64,000 nucleotides of DNA. It comes from Pacificoceanicola sp049341065. Its GTDB lineage: Bacteria; Pseudomonadota; Alphaproteobacteria; Rhodobacterales; Rhodobacteraceae. Shown here piece after piece: positions 8,780 through 17,567 of this stretch. Position 1 is the first letter of the stretch. Each line of letters starts with the position of its first letter. The position numbers were made by a program, and so were the translations under genes. The notes beneath the pieces were generated by a model. That model did not search any database, was not told the origin of the DNA, and saw only the letters and a list, made by a program, of their open reading frames with translations. The stretch is taken from the NCBI RefSeq assembly GCF_049341065.1, contig NZ_JBMPIX010000002.1:62001-126000 (forward strand), written 5' to 3'.

Positions 8780-10321
8780 TCACTGAAAGTAGATGTTGAA
8801 CGCCTCGCGAAGCGCGCGGTCCAGATCCGGCGCGATTTGCGAGCCCGCCCTGGACAGAATCTCGTTCTTGCGGGCGATGGCGCGATCCAGCAGCATCGGG
8901 CGATCCGCCTCGACCCATTCCTTGGGGCTCATGCGGTTGCCCAGCGCCGGATAGACGTATTCGCGCTGCATCAGGGCCAGCGTCTGGTCGCTGCCAAGGT
9001 AATGCCCCGGCCCGTCCAGACAGACCGATTTCATCACCTCGATCGAGGTGCTGTCCTCGGTCACGTCGATGCCGCGCACGCAGCGCAGCACCTGCCCCAG
9101 CACGTCGTCCCCCAAGACCAGCGATTCCATGCAGAACCCCAAAAGCGAGGCATGCATGCCAACCGCCTCATAGACCATGTTCAACCCGGACAGCCCGGCA
9201 AGCACATTGGTGATCCCGGTTTCCCACCCGGCTTGCATGTCGGGCAGTTTGGAATCGGAAATCCCTGCCGCCGCGCCGCCGGGCAGATCGTAAAAGCGGT
9301 GCATCTGGGCGCAACCCGCCGTCAGCAGTGCCTGCTCGGCGCTGCCGCCGGACATCGCCCCGGTGCGCAGGTCGCTGACAAAAGGCCAGGTGCCAAAGAT
9401 CGCCGGATGCCCCGGCTTGACCGAATTGACATAGACCACCCCGGCCAGACATTCGGCCACCGCCTGCACAATGGCTGTGGCAATAGGCGCGGGCGCCGTG
9501 GCCCCGGCCTGCCCTGCGCTGAGCATCAGCACCGGCATACCGGCGCGGATGCAATGCTCCATCGCCATGCAGCTTTCCTCGGCGAATTTCATCGGCGGGA
9601 CGACAAAGCAGTTGGAGTTAGAGATGAAAGGCCGTGCGCGCCACGCCTCTTCGCCGCCCGCGATGGCATGGATCATGTCGAAACAGGGCGCCACATGGGA
9701 CGGGTCCGAAAACGAAGTGCCGATATGCTTGGTCGTGCCCGAGCAGCAGGCGAAGAGGGTGTTGAGATCCATTTCCAGATTGTCAGTGACATCCCGGCAA
9801 ACCATGGCGCGCTGAAAGAAATGCACGTTATCAAGGTTCTGCACGATCCGCGCGGCGTCATATAGATCCTGCGCGGTGGTGTCGCGATAGGTATTTGTTT
9901 CAAGATCGACCAGATGCACCGCGGCCCCGGCGGTGCCGAAATGCACATTGCTGCCGGTCAGGTGCAGGTCATACTTGGGATCGCGGGCATGCAGGGTGAT
10001 CCCCCGCGCCGCCACGGCCAGCATGTCCTCGACCAATGCGCGGGGAAAGCGCAGCCTGCCGTCGTCGCCCAGAATGGCGCCGGCCTCGGTCATCGCCTTG
10101 ATCCCCGAGGCGGGCGCCTGTGACAACCCGATCACCTCGAGCGCCTCAAGCGCCGACTGATGGATGCGCTGCATCCCCGCCTCACTCAGGGGGCGGTATT
10201 GCCCGCCTGTCATGCCCGCGCGAATGGGCCGGATATCCTCGGCCAGCGGCGCGGCGCGCAGGGCCCGGCGGGCTGCACGCCCTCCCGAACGGCGCGGCGC
10301 GCCAATCGTTTCAAGTGCCAT
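8780..10321 (-). CDS. Trimethylamine methyltransferase (MttB) superfamily protein, non-pyrrolysine type
   Basis: The protein has the MttB fold pattern over its whole 513 residues (early GGQYRPLSEAGMQRIHQSALEALEVIG, central NSNCFVVPPMKFAEESCMAMEHCI, late WVEADRPMLLDRAIARKNEIL). The archaeal enzyme reads an internal amber codon as pyrrolysine; here the frame has no internal stop, so it belongs to the large non-Pyl branch. That branch includes glycine betaine:corrinoid methyltransferases (MtgB) and similar quaternary-amine enzymes. No cognate corrinoid protein lies nearby, so a partner elsewhere, or a different chemistry, must be assumed. AAGGAGG lies eight bases ahead of the ATG. The neighbours (FAD/GcvT fusion, LysR) suggest use of a betaine-like compound. 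Confidence 0.88.
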   Translation of the reverse strand: MALETIGAPRRSGGRAARRALRAAPLAEDIRPIRAGMTGGQYRPLSEAGMQRIHQSALEALEVIGLSQAPASGIKAMTEAGAILGDDGRLRFPRALVEDMLAVAARGITLHARDPKYDLHLTGSNVHFGTAGAAVHLVDLETNTYRDTTAQDLYDAARIVQNLDNVHFFQRAMVCRDVTDNLEMDLNTLFACCSGTTKHIGTSFSDPSHVAPCFDMIHAIAGGEEAWRARPFISNSNCFVVPPMKFAEESCMAMEHCIRAGMPVLMLSAGQAGATAPAPIATAIVQAVAECLAGVVYVNSVKPGHPAIFGTWPFVSDLRTGAMSGGSAEQALLTAGCAQMHRFYDLPGGAAAGISDSKLPDMQAGWETGITNVLAGLSGLNMVYEAVGMHASLLGFCMESLVLGDDVLGQVLRCVRGIDVTEDSTSIEVMKSVCLDGPGHYLGSDQTLALMQREYVYPALGNRMSPKEWVEADRPMLLDRAIARKNEILSRAGSQIAPDLDRALREAFNIYFQ

Positions 10322-10400
10322 CGCCTATCCTCCTTGACGATTGCGAAAGCGTCCGCGTCGTATTCGCGCGCGGCAGATTGGTCTGAATGAAAGGGCCATG

Positions 10401-12836
10401 TCAGCCCCGCAGCCGGTCATTTCCGGGATCCCAAAGCGGTTTGTCCGCCTGCACTTTCGCCGGGTAGCGGGTGCCAAAAATCTCGACCTCCAGCGCCGTA
10501 CCCGGGGCCGCCAGATCGGCGCGCAGCATGCCCAGCGCGACGCAGGCATCAACACGGTGGCCCCAATAGCCGCTGGTTGTCTCGCCCACGACCTGCCCGT
10601 CGTGCCAAAGCGTCGACATATAGGGCGGATCGCAGTCGCCTGCCTCGACGATCAGCGTGACAAAGCATTTGGCCGGGCCTTGCGCCTTTTCAGCCTCAAG
10701 CGCTGCCTTGCCGCAAAACTCCTTGGACCAGTCGATGAACCGCTCAAGCCCGCCCTGAAGCAACGTGTAATCGGTGGACAGGTCGCCCTTCCAGGCGCGA
10801 TAGCCCTTTTCGATGCGCAGGCTGTCCAGCGCATACATGCCAAAGGGTCTCGCCCCGGCGCTTGTGATCGCTTGCCAGATCGCAGGAGCGTCTTGCGGGG
10901 CGCAATGAATTTCCCACCCCAGTTCTCCGGCAAAGCTGACCCGCGCCAGCACGGCCTTGCAGCCTGCGACGGTGCCGGTTTGCGAAACCGAAAGCCATGG
11001 CGCAGTCAGGTCATGCCCCTGCACCAAGGGCGCCAGCACGTCGCGCGCTTTTGGCCCGGTCACCAGCAGGCATTCGGTGCTTTCGGTGTGATCGGTCACG
11101 GTGACGCCACTCGGCGCGCCCTTGGCCAGCCATTCGGCGTCATGCCATCCGGCCACGGCGGCGGTGATCAGGTCGACCTTTTGGTCAGATTGCACGCTTA
11201 CCGACATCTCGGTCACGATGCGCCCCTTGTCGTCGGCGAAATAAGCCAGACCGATGCGCCCGGGGCGCGGCAGCCGCGAAGCCGTCAGACTGTCGACCCA
11301 AGCCCGCGCGCCCGACCCTTCCACGCAAAGACGGCTGAAGCCGGTGATCGCCAGCACGCCGCAATGATCGCGCACCGCCTGACATTCCTCGCGCACGCGG
11401 GCGAACCACGGCCCCTGTCGCTGCCACGTCTGGGTAGAGTCTTCGGAGGTATCGTCGCCCTTTTGGGCGAACCACAGGGCACGTTCCCAGCCGTTAAAGG
11501 CACCAAAGACCGCGCCCGCCTTCTTGAGGTTTTCATACAAAGGCGGCTGAGCCCGCGACGGACGCCCGGCGGGCCAGGCGTGATGCGGGAAGTGCATGCC
11601 GTATTCGTGGCCATAGACCTCCATCCCCTTGGCGATGCAGTACTCCTGATCGCAATGTTCGGTGAACCGGCGCGGATCGCAGGACCACATGTCCCACTCG
11701 GTCTGCCCATCGGTCACCCATTCCGCCAGCACCTTGCCCGCGCCGCCGCCCTGACAGATGCCGAAGGTAAAGACGCAGGCCTCGAAAGCATTGGGCACAC
11801 CGGGCATCGGGCCAATCAGCGGGTTGCCGTCAGGAGTATACGGGATTGGACCATTGATGTTCTTGACCAAGGGCGCCTTTTCCAGAAGCGGCACCCGCGC
11901 CATCGCGTCATTGATATGCCATTCCAGCCGGTCCAGATCATCGGGATACAGCTGGAAGCTGAAATCCTCGGGGAAAGGATCGTCGGGGGTGATCCAATGC
12001 GCCTTGCAGTTGCGTTCATAGGGACCAAGGTTAAATCCGTGTTTTTCCTGCCGCAGGTAATACGAGCTGTCGACATCGCGCAGCAGCGGCAGCTTGTGCC
12101 CAACCTCTTTTGACCATGCCTCAAGTTCGGGCACCGTGTCGAACAGCATGTACTGGTGGCTCATCACCATCATCGGCACATCGCGTCCGAACCATTTGCC
12201 AACCTCGCGTGCATAATAGCCCGCCGCGTTGACCACATATTCGCAGCGAATGTCGCCTTTGGGGGTCGAGATCACCCAGTCGTCGCCGTCCCGGCGCGCG
12301 CCTGTTGCCGGGCAGAACCGCGCGATGGTCGCCCCCATGTCGCGCGCGCCTTTGGCCAGCGCCTGCGTCAGCTGCGCCGGGTCAATGTCGCCGTCATTGG
12401 GGTCAAACAAAGCGCCGGTCAGGTCATGCGTTTCGACAAAGGGATAGCGGGCGCGGATTTCCTCGGGCCCGAGCACATCCAGATCCATCCCCTGATAGCG
12501 ACCCATTCCGGCGACGCGCTGGAATTCCTGCAACCGCTCGCGACTGTGGCCCAGACGGATCGAGCCGGTGACATGGTAGTTCATCGGGTAATCGACCGCC
12601 GCGCCCAAAGCGCGATATAGCTCGGCCGAGTAACGCTGCATGTTCATGATCGACCAGCTTGACGAAAAGGTCGGCACGTTGCCCGCCGCGTGCCATGTCG
12701 ATCCGGCGGTCAATTCGTTCTTTTCCAACAACACGCAATCGGTCCAGCCAGCCTTGGCCAAATGGTACAGACACGAGGCGCCGACGACCCCGCCTCCGAT
12801 GATGACGACACGCGCGCTGTTGGGAATTTCTGACAC
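10401..12836 (-). CDS. FAD-dependent oxidoreductase fused to GcvT domain (dimethylglycine/sarcosine dehydrogenase-like)
   Basis: An 811-residue two-part enzyme. Residues 1 to about 380 are a DAO-type FAD oxidoreductase (ARVVIIGGGVVGASCLYHLAKAG at the N-terminus, an ADP-contact segment with LLEKNELTAGSTWHAAG). The FAO/GcvT linker and aminomethyltransferase domains follow to the end (GFSRLCVEGSGARAWVD, ELGWEIHC, TSGYWGHRV). Relatives oxidise N-methyl groups of dimethylglycine or sarcosine and pass the one-carbon unit to tetrahydrofolate. The start is a GTG with AAGGTGA ahead; no in-frame ATG fits. It lies upstream of the MttB-like gene with a 79-base gap and divergent from the LysR gene. The true substrate is not known; dimethylglycine, sarcosine or another N-methyl compound are all possible. 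Confidence 0.9.
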   Translation of the reverse strand: MSEIPNSARVVIIGGGVVGASCLYHLAKAGWTDCVLLEKNELTAGSTWHAAGNVPTFSSSWSIMNMQRYSAELYRALGAAVDYPMNYHVTGSIRLGHSRERLQEFQRVAGMGRYQGMDLDVLGPEEIRARYPFVETHDLTGALFDPNDGDIDPAQLTQALAKGARDMGATIARFCPATGARRDGDDWVISTPKGDIRCEYVVNAAGYYAREVGKWFGRDVPMMVMSHQYMLFDTVPELEAWSKEVGHKLPLLRDVDSSYYLRQEKHGFNLGPYERNCKAHWITPDDPFPEDFSFQLYPDDLDRLEWHINDAMARVPLLEKAPLVKNINGPIPYTPDGNPLIGPMPGVPNAFEACVFTFGICQGGGAGKVLAEWVTDGQTEWDMWSCDPRRFTEHCDQEYCIAKGMEVYGHEYGMHFPHHAWPAGRPSRAQPPLYENLKKAGAVFGAFNGWERALWFAQKGDDTSEDSTQTWQRQGPWFARVREECQAVRDHCGVLAITGFSRLCVEGSGARAWVDSLTASRLPRPGRIGLAYFADDKGRIVTEMSVSVQSDQKVDLITAAVAGWHDAEWLAKGAPSGVTVTDHTESTECLLVTGPKARDVLAPLVQGHDLTAPWLSVSQTGTVAGCKAVLARVSFAGELGWEIHCAPQDAPAIWQAITSAGARPFGMYALDSLRIEKGYRAWKGDLSTDYTLLQGGLERFIDWSKEFCGKAALEAEKAQGPAKCFVTLIVEAGDCDPPYMSTLWHDGQVVGETTSGYWGHRVDACVALGMLRADLAAPGTALEVEIFGTRYPAKVQADKPLWDPGNDRLRG

Positions 12837-12909
12837 GACTTCACCTTTGCGTTTTCAAAAATGTCCTGCCGTTCTTTGTTCTTTTCAATCCGGATTTTTC
12901 GGTAATATT

Positions 12910-12926
12910 AATCGATATATTCGATT
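12910..12926. promoter_or_regulatory. Inverted repeat in the divergent LysR/oxidoreductase promoter region
   Basis: AATCGA-TATAT-TCGATT is a perfect 6-base inverted repeat with a 5-base spacer, 13 bases ahead of the lysR start and 74 bases ahead of the divergent oxidoreductase start. LysR-type regulators bind interrupted palindromes of this kind in shared divergent gaps, so this is the likely recognition site. Confidence 0.6.
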
Positions 12927-12938
12927 AGGACGCCCGCC

Positions 12939-13787
12939 ATGCACCCCGAGTTGATCGAGACCTTTCTGGACCTTGCCGAAACCCGCAGCTTCAACCAGAC
13001 CGCTGAGCGGCTGGGCCTGACGCAATCGACCGTCTCGGCGCGGGTGGCGGCATTGGAAAAACGCGTGGGACGGCGGTTGTTCAGCCGGTCCCGTGCGGGC
13101 ACCTCACTGACCACGGCCGGGCTGAGCTTTGAGCCGCACGCGCGCGATCTGCGCCACGCATGGACGGAAGCGATGCGTGCCTCGCGCGATGCCGGCAACA
13201 CGGCTCTGTCGATGCGCATCGGATTGCAGATGGATCTTGCCGGGCCGCGCATTGGCGGCTGGGTGACGCGGTTTCAGCAGCTTCTGCCCGAGGCCGCCTT
13301 TTACATCGAACTCGACTATTCCAACCAGATGTGCAGCGATCTACTGGCAGGGCATCTGGATCTTGCGGTGATGTTCACGCCGCGCCCCCTGCCCGATCTG
13401 CATTTCGAAAGTATCGGTGAGGTTCGTTATCGGCTGGTGTCGTCCGAAGGCCCGCGGCGGGCCGATATCACCCCCGCGCGCTATATCCGGGGCGAGTTTT
13501 CCGCTGCCTTTGACAAGCGCCATCAGCAGCTTTTGCCGCACCTGTCCGCCGCCCCACTGGCCAGCGGGCAATCCGCAGCGGTGGTCGGGTTGCTGACAGC
13601 CCTTGGCGGGGCCGGGTTCGTGCTTGAGGATGAAGCGCAGGCGCTGATCATCTCGCATGGGTTCCAATTGGTCGAGGATGTCGCCGCGATTCCGCAAACG
13701 GTTTACACCGCGATCCATATCAGGCACCGGCATTCGCATGCCTCGCGGCGGCTGATCTCGATCATCCGCAGCCAGTTGAACAGCTGA
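12939..13787 (+). CDS. LysR-family transcriptional regulator
   Basis: A 282-residue regulator. Residues 1 to 65 form the LysR winged helix (ELIETFLDLAETRSFNQTAERLGLTQSTVSARVAALEKRVGRRLF). The remainder is a periplasmic-binding-protein-like effector domain, slightly shorter than the usual 290-310 residues. It is transcribed away from the FAD/GcvT and MttB-like genes, the classical arrangement for a LysR regulator and its target operon. A palindrome in the shared gap supports this. The effector is unknown. It ends against apbE, with a small hairpin covering both stop codons. Confidence 0.92.
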   Translation: MHPELIETFLDLAETRSFNQTAERLGLTQSTVSARVAALEKRVGRRLFSRSRAGTSLTTAGLSFEPHARDLRHAWTEAMRASRDAGNTALSMRIGLQMDLAGPRIGGWVTRFQQLLPEAAFYIELDYSNQMCSDLLAGHLDLAVMFTPRPLPDLHFESIGEVRYRLVSSEGPRRADITPARYIRGEFSAAFDKRHQQLLPHLSAAPLASGQSAAVVGLLTALGGAGFVLEDEAQALIISHGFQLVEDVAAIPQTVYTAIHIRHRHSHASRRLISIIRSQLNS

Positions 13788-13804
13788 GGCCCGGGCACGG
13801 GCCT
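13787..13804. terminator. Short hairpin between converging lysR and apbE ends
   Basis: AGGCCCG and CGGGCCT form a 7-base stem with a GGCA loop that overlaps the stop codons of both converging genes. There is no run of T on either side, so it may act only weakly or as a transcript-end protector. Confidence 0.4.
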
Positions 13805-14771
13805 AGGCGTCAAGCTTGGTGGGTTCCGCAAACAGGGGACCAACCGGAGTTTGCCGAATGCCATCGCCCTGACGTTCGAAGAACAGGGCGTTCAGACCCA
13901 TTCTCCGGGCCAAATCGGCGCCCTCGATCGGGCCCTTGACCATCAAGGCCGTGGCCCATGCGTCGGCCATCATGCAGGTCTCGGCAAGAACCGTGACCGA
14001 GGCAGGCGACTCGGGCAAGGGTCCGCCGCGCGCTGGGTCCATCGTATGCGACAGGTCACGCCCGCCGACATGGATGGTGTGCCGATAATCGCCCGATGTT
14101 GCCACCGCCGCGTCGTGCAGATCGAGGATGGCGGCGGGCCTGCGTTCGTCGGGGTTGGGCGCTTCGACGGCGACGACCCAAGGCTTCCCATTTGGTTGCA
14201 GACCGTAACCGCGCAGCTCACCGTCGATCGATAACAACGCGGCGGGAATGCCAAAGCCGCGCGCCACCGCAGTCAGGCGGTCGACGCCATAGCCTTTTGC
14301 GATCCCGGACAGATCCAGCATCATCTCGGCCCGTTTGCAGGCGCACAGACCTGCCGGATCAAGGTCGAGCACCTCGTGTGTGGGGCGTCTTGGGGCGCTC
14401 AGCGCCGCGCGGATGCGCTGCGGATTGGCCGCATCCGAGCCAAAGCCCCAAGCGGTGACCGCATCCCCTACCCCGATATCAAAAGCGCCATCGGAGGCGC
14501 GGCCAATCTCCAACGCGGCGGCAAGCAACGTCATCAACTGCGCCGGCAGCTTGACCCATGTTCCGACCGGGGCCGCGTTCAGGCGCATCAGATCGCTGTC
14601 AGGCTTCCAGGTGGACATCTGCGCGTCCACCTCGGCTACGGCGGCGGCCATCGCGGTCTGGACGGTATCGGTCCCAAACCCCTTGGGCATATGGAACAGC
14701 GCCGACCAGCGGGTGCCCATGGTCGCCCCGCTCAGGGCGTGGCGCTGCAAATCAGTAAACGTCTTCGGCAT
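13803..14771 (-). CDS. apbE: FAD:protein FMN transferase
   Basis: Transfers FMN from FAD onto a Ser or Thr of exported target proteins (motif close to S/T-G-A-S/T). The 322-residue sequence shows ApbE family features: ATMGTRWSALFH near the start, a central DLSGIAKGYGVDRLTA metal/FAD site, GELRGYG, and the C-terminal ATSGDYRHTIHVGGRDLSHTMDPARG. No clear signal peptide or lipobox is seen, so it may act in the cytoplasm or be exported by another route. The start overlaps the end of the PepSY-flavodoxin gene by 20 bases. It is the last gene of the DUF2271-PepSY-apbE operon, which contains a plausible flavinylation target. Confidence 0.94.
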   Translation of the reverse strand: MPKTFTDLQRHALSGATMGTRWSALFHMPKGFGTDTVQTAMAAAVAEVDAQMSTWKPDSDLMRLNAAPVGTWVKLPAQLMTLLAAALEIGRASDGAFDIGVGDAVTAWGFGSDAANPQRIRAALSAPRRPTHEVLDLDPAGLCACKRAEMMLDLSGIAKGYGVDRLTAVARGFGIPAALLSIDGELRGYGLQPNGKPWVVAVEAPNPDERRPAAILDLHDAAVATSGDYRHTIHVGGRDLSHTMDPARGGPLPESPASVTVLAETCMMADAWATALMVKGPIEGADLARRMGLNALFFERQGDGIRQTPVGPLFAEPTKLDA

Positions 14772-16959
14772 AACGTCCCTCAGCTTTCAATACCGCCGGG
14801 GTCAGCCCGTGCGGCGCAAGAATATCGGTCAGGGCGCTGGCCACCCCGGCGGCCATATCCCGCCCACCGCAGACCAGCACCTGCGCGCCCTCTGCGATCA
14901 GCTGCGCAACACGCGCGCCGTCACCGCGCAGGGCGTCCTGCACATAGGTCCGCTGCGCCGTGCGCGAAAAGGCGGTGGTGACCGAGGTAAGGCGGCGTTC
15001 GGCCTCCCATGAGATCAGCTCCTCGCCATAGAGCAGGTCGCTGTCCGGATGCCGCGCGCCAAACCACAGGTGCATCGGCTGCTTGCGGGTGTTGGCGCGG
15101 GCAAAGCCCACCAGCGGCCCGATCCCTGTCCCGGCGCCGATCAGGATCACCGGAACCTGCCCGCGCGCCGGGCGGAAATCGGGATTGCGCCGGGTGAAGG
15201 CGTGAACCGTGTCGCCGGGTTGCAGATCCAGCAACATGCCCGAGCACAGCCCGCCGGGATGTTTCTTGACGCAGATCTCGGCAAAGCCATCGCGGTGGCC
15301 TGAGGCTAGTGAATAGAACCTTGGCACGGCAGACCCTTCGGGCACGATGCCCATCAGATCTCCGGCGGAAAAGCGCGGCCCGCCAAGCCCGATCAATCGG
15401 CGCCAAAGCGGCGCGCGCGGCAGGGCAAAGCGCAGGATCGCGGTGGGCGATTGCACCTCGGCGCCGTAATCGCGGCGCGAGACGAGCGTCAGGACATCGG
15501 TGCGCGGAACAACGGGCTGGTGGGCAAGCTCGAGCGGCAGGCCGATGGCCGCACCAAAGGCCCGGCCCCAGCGGGCGAAATCCTGCGGCGATTGCCGGTC
15601 CACGGTGTCCATCGGCAAAGTGGTGTTCCACCCCTTGTCGGCAGCCAGCCGCGCGACCTGTGCCGCATATTCGCAGAAATGCGGGAAACTGCGGTCGCCA
15701 AAACCCAGAACGGCAATCGACATCGCAGGCGCATGGGGCAGCGCCGCCAAGCGGTCCAGAAACCCTTTGGCCGAGGCAGGGGCCGTGCCATCACCATAGG
15801 TGGCGGCAAGAACCACAAGCTGTGTCGCATGGCCATAGCGGGCCGGGGCAAATGACGACATAGGGGCCACATGCACGCGTTTGCCCGCTTTGGTCAAAGC
15901 GCTGTGCAGCGTCGCGGCAAAGCCCCAGGTGCTGCCGCCTTCGCTGCCGACCAGCACGATCGTGTCCGCATGACCGGCCGGGACATTGCCACGAATGCGC
16001 GGGCTACTGCGTCGTCTGGACAGCCAAAGCACGAAACCGGTGATCGCCATGACCGGAACGCCCAGCGCCATCACGCCAAGGATCAGCCCCAACAGCGCAG
16101 CGCCCTGCCCGGTGTGCAGCATATAGATCGTCTCGGTCACACGGTCCCAAGCGCTCAGATCGCTCCAGATCAGAAGATCGCCGGTGCCCTGGTCGATATA
16201 GCCCTCGCCCGCGTCAGTCTTGAGCGCAAAGGCATCGGTGGGATCGCCGGGATAGGGAAAGGTCAGCTCGCGCAGCGACGACACAGGCGTATCCTGCAGC
16301 ACCGCCATATCCGAAAGCGCAAGTCCGGTCTGGCCGCTGACATCGGGAAGGCGCGGCAGGCCGGGGCCTTCGGGCACATAGCCAAAGGTCGAGGCCGTCA
16401 TCCACAGGGCCGTCAGGGACGACAGGAACAGCCCCGCCACGGCAATCCGCGCGATTTCAACGTGCAGACGCCCCGAAAGCGATCCCTTCAATGGCCGGAA
16501 AATCCGGCGCCAGCCGCCGGTGCGGCGCACAACCAGCGCCGCGCCCGACAGCGACAGGATCAACATCGCCGCAGCGCCAATGGCCGCCACGATGCGCCCG
16601 GTGTCATCCAGAAACAACGACCGATGCAGGGTTCTCAGCCAGCGTTCAACGGCGGGGGTATCGGCGCTGCCGACCGCCTGCCCGGTGGCCGGATCAATGA
16701 CAGCCGCCCCGGGGGTGCCATCATTGAACCAGAAGGCCGTGATTGCCCCGGAGGGCGCGCGCCGGATCTGCTCGACGCCGGGATGAACCGCAAGGGCCCG
16801 TTCGGCCAGTGTGGCAACGTTCAGCGCGGGCTCTGTCAACGCCGGGGTCTTTGCGGATTCAAGCTCCGGGAAAACCGACAGGGCCGCGCCCGACAGGGCG
16901 AGCACAATCAGCAAGACAGCGGCGATCAGGCCGGGCCATCGGTGCAGGGAACGGATCAT
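14752..16959 (-). CDS. PepSY-TM / flavodoxin / ferredoxin-reductase fusion (transmembrane flavin reductase)
   Basis: A 735-residue membrane protein that probably carries electrons from NAD(P)H across the inner membrane. Residues 1 to about 340 are a PepSY-associated TM domain: TM1 near 11-32, further segments near 125-145, 170-195 and 290-315, with periplasmic loops between. From about 335 there is a flavodoxin-like domain (VLVGSEGGSTWGFAATL, LVVLAATYGDGTAPASA). From about 470 to the end there is an FNR domain of the sulfite-reductase-flavoprotein/P450-reductase type (RFYSLAS for FAD, GAGTGIGPLVGFAR for NAD(P)H, C-terminal YAEDVY). The fusion puts the whole relay on one chain. It lies between DUF2271 and apbE, whose product could flavinylate the periplasmic acceptor. 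Confidence 0.92.
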   Translation of the reverse strand: MIRSLHRWPGLIAAVLLIVLALSGAALSVFPELESAKTPALTEPALNVATLAERALAVHPGVEQIRRAPSGAITAFWFNDGTPGAAVIDPATGQAVGSADTPAVERWLRTLHRSLFLDDTGRIVAAIGAAAMLILSLSGAALVVRRTGGWRRIFRPLKGSLSGRLHVEIARIAVAGLFLSSLTALWMTASTFGYVPEGPGLPRLPDVSGQTGLALSDMAVLQDTPVSSLRELTFPYPGDPTDAFALKTDAGEGYIDQGTGDLLIWSDLSAWDRVTETIYMLHTGQGAALLGLILGVMALGVPVMAITGFVLWLSRRRSSPRIRGNVPAGHADTIVLVGSEGGSTWGFAATLHSALTKAGKRVHVAPMSSFAPARYGHATQLVVLAATYGDGTAPASAKGFLDRLAALPHAPAMSIAVLGFGDRSFPHFCEYAAQVARLAADKGWNTTLPMDTVDRQSPQDFARWGRAFGAAIGLPLELAHQPVVPRTDVLTLVSRRDYGAEVQSPTAILRFALPRAPLWRRLIGLGGPRFSAGDLMGIVPEGSAVPRFYSLASGHRDGFAEICVKKHPGGLCSGMLLDLQPGDTVHAFTRRNPDFRPARGQVPVILIGAGTGIGPLVGFARANTRKQPMHLWFGARHPDSDLLYGEELISWEAERRLTSVTTAFSRTAQRTYVQDALRGDGARVAQLIAEGAQVLVCGGRDMAAGVASALTDILAPHGLTPAVLKAEGRYAEDVY

Positions 16960-16972
16960 GGCGCGGGCTCCG

Positions 16973-17446
16973 TCACATATCGTATGTGAAGGACGAAATG
17001 TAGCGCCGGCCGCGTGTGGCCTGCCCGGCCCCTTTGGCGGTCAACGGAACCACGATCTCGGACGGGCTTTCGCGCATATTCTCGACCGCGGAGTCAACAT
17101 GCAGGACATAGCCCGCATCAAACAACGCATCCGACAGATCAAGCGTGATTTTCAACTGACGCCCGGCGCCAACGCTGGCACCGGTGATGCCGTTGATCTC
17201 GGCGATGTTGCCACGGGTGGCGCCGTACCAGTCGGTCAGGTGCTTGTAATACTTCGAGCGCCCGCCAGCCATCCACAGGCTGCCCTTATAGACGCCTTTC
17301 GAGTCGGTCACATAGATCGCCAGATAAGCGCCGTCGCCGCCATAGGAATTCATATTGGTGGTCAGCGTGACAGGCCGCGCAAGCGCGAGGCCGGGCACAG
17401 TCAGCGCGGTGGTCAGGGCCAGGGCGGAAAGAAGGGATTTCATCAT
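16973..17446 (-). CDS. DUF2271 secreted protein, probable flavinylation target
   Basis: A 157-residue exported protein: residues 1-23 form a Sec signal peptide (KSLLSALALTTALTVPGLALA) and the rest matches DUF2271. Residues 88-91 read T-G-A-S, which fits the consensus at which ApbE attaches FMN to the final Ser/Thr. Together with the ApbE and the PepSY flavoreductase encoded directly downstream, this suggests a periplasmic flavoprotein that accepts electrons. The final function (metal or other extracytoplasmic reduction, or redox sensing) is unknown. It is first in the operon; 46 bases ahead of its start ends a 49-bp symmetric element shared with two other promoters nearby. Confidence 0.85.
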   Translation of the reverse strand: MMKSLLSALALTTALTVPGLALARPVTLTTNMNSYGGDGAYLAIYVTDSKGVYKGSLWMAGGRSKYYKHLTDWYGATRGNIAEINGITGASVGAGRQLKITLDLSDALFDAGYVLHVDSAVENMRESPSEIVVPLTAKGAGQATRGRRYISSFTYDM

Positions 17447-17492
17447 GAGTCTCCAAAAAAACGCAATCGTCAGATCAAAGTGCCTCGGGCGG

Positions 17493-17541
17493 CTGATGCC
17501 ATCCTGACCGTCTTGCCGAATATCGTTCAGCTTGCTGTCAG
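17493..17541. promoter_or_regulatory. 49-bp symmetric response-regulator-type element, copy 1
   Basis: CTGAT-N6-CTGAC, then 17 bases, then TTCAG-N6-GTCAG. Each half is a direct repeat of a 5-mer with 11-base periodicity, as OmpR/PmrA-type regulators bind, and the two halves face in opposite directions. It lies 46 bases ahead of the DUF2271 start. The same layout with identical 6/17/6 spacing occurs at 17984-18032 and 18432-18480. Binding by the neighbouring response regulator is an inference. Confidence 0.75.
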
Positions 17542-17567
17542 GTCGGATGGCACAGACGCCCGGCGCG

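Noticed and set aside
8780..10321. Pyrrolysine-containing MttB
   Set aside because: There is no in-frame amber codon; the reading frame is continuous to its stop.
10341..12113. 590-codon plus-strand open frame opposite the FAD/GcvT gene
   Set aside because: It arises from high GC content; composition is His/Arg/Gly-rich noise while the opposite strand has complete domain motifs.
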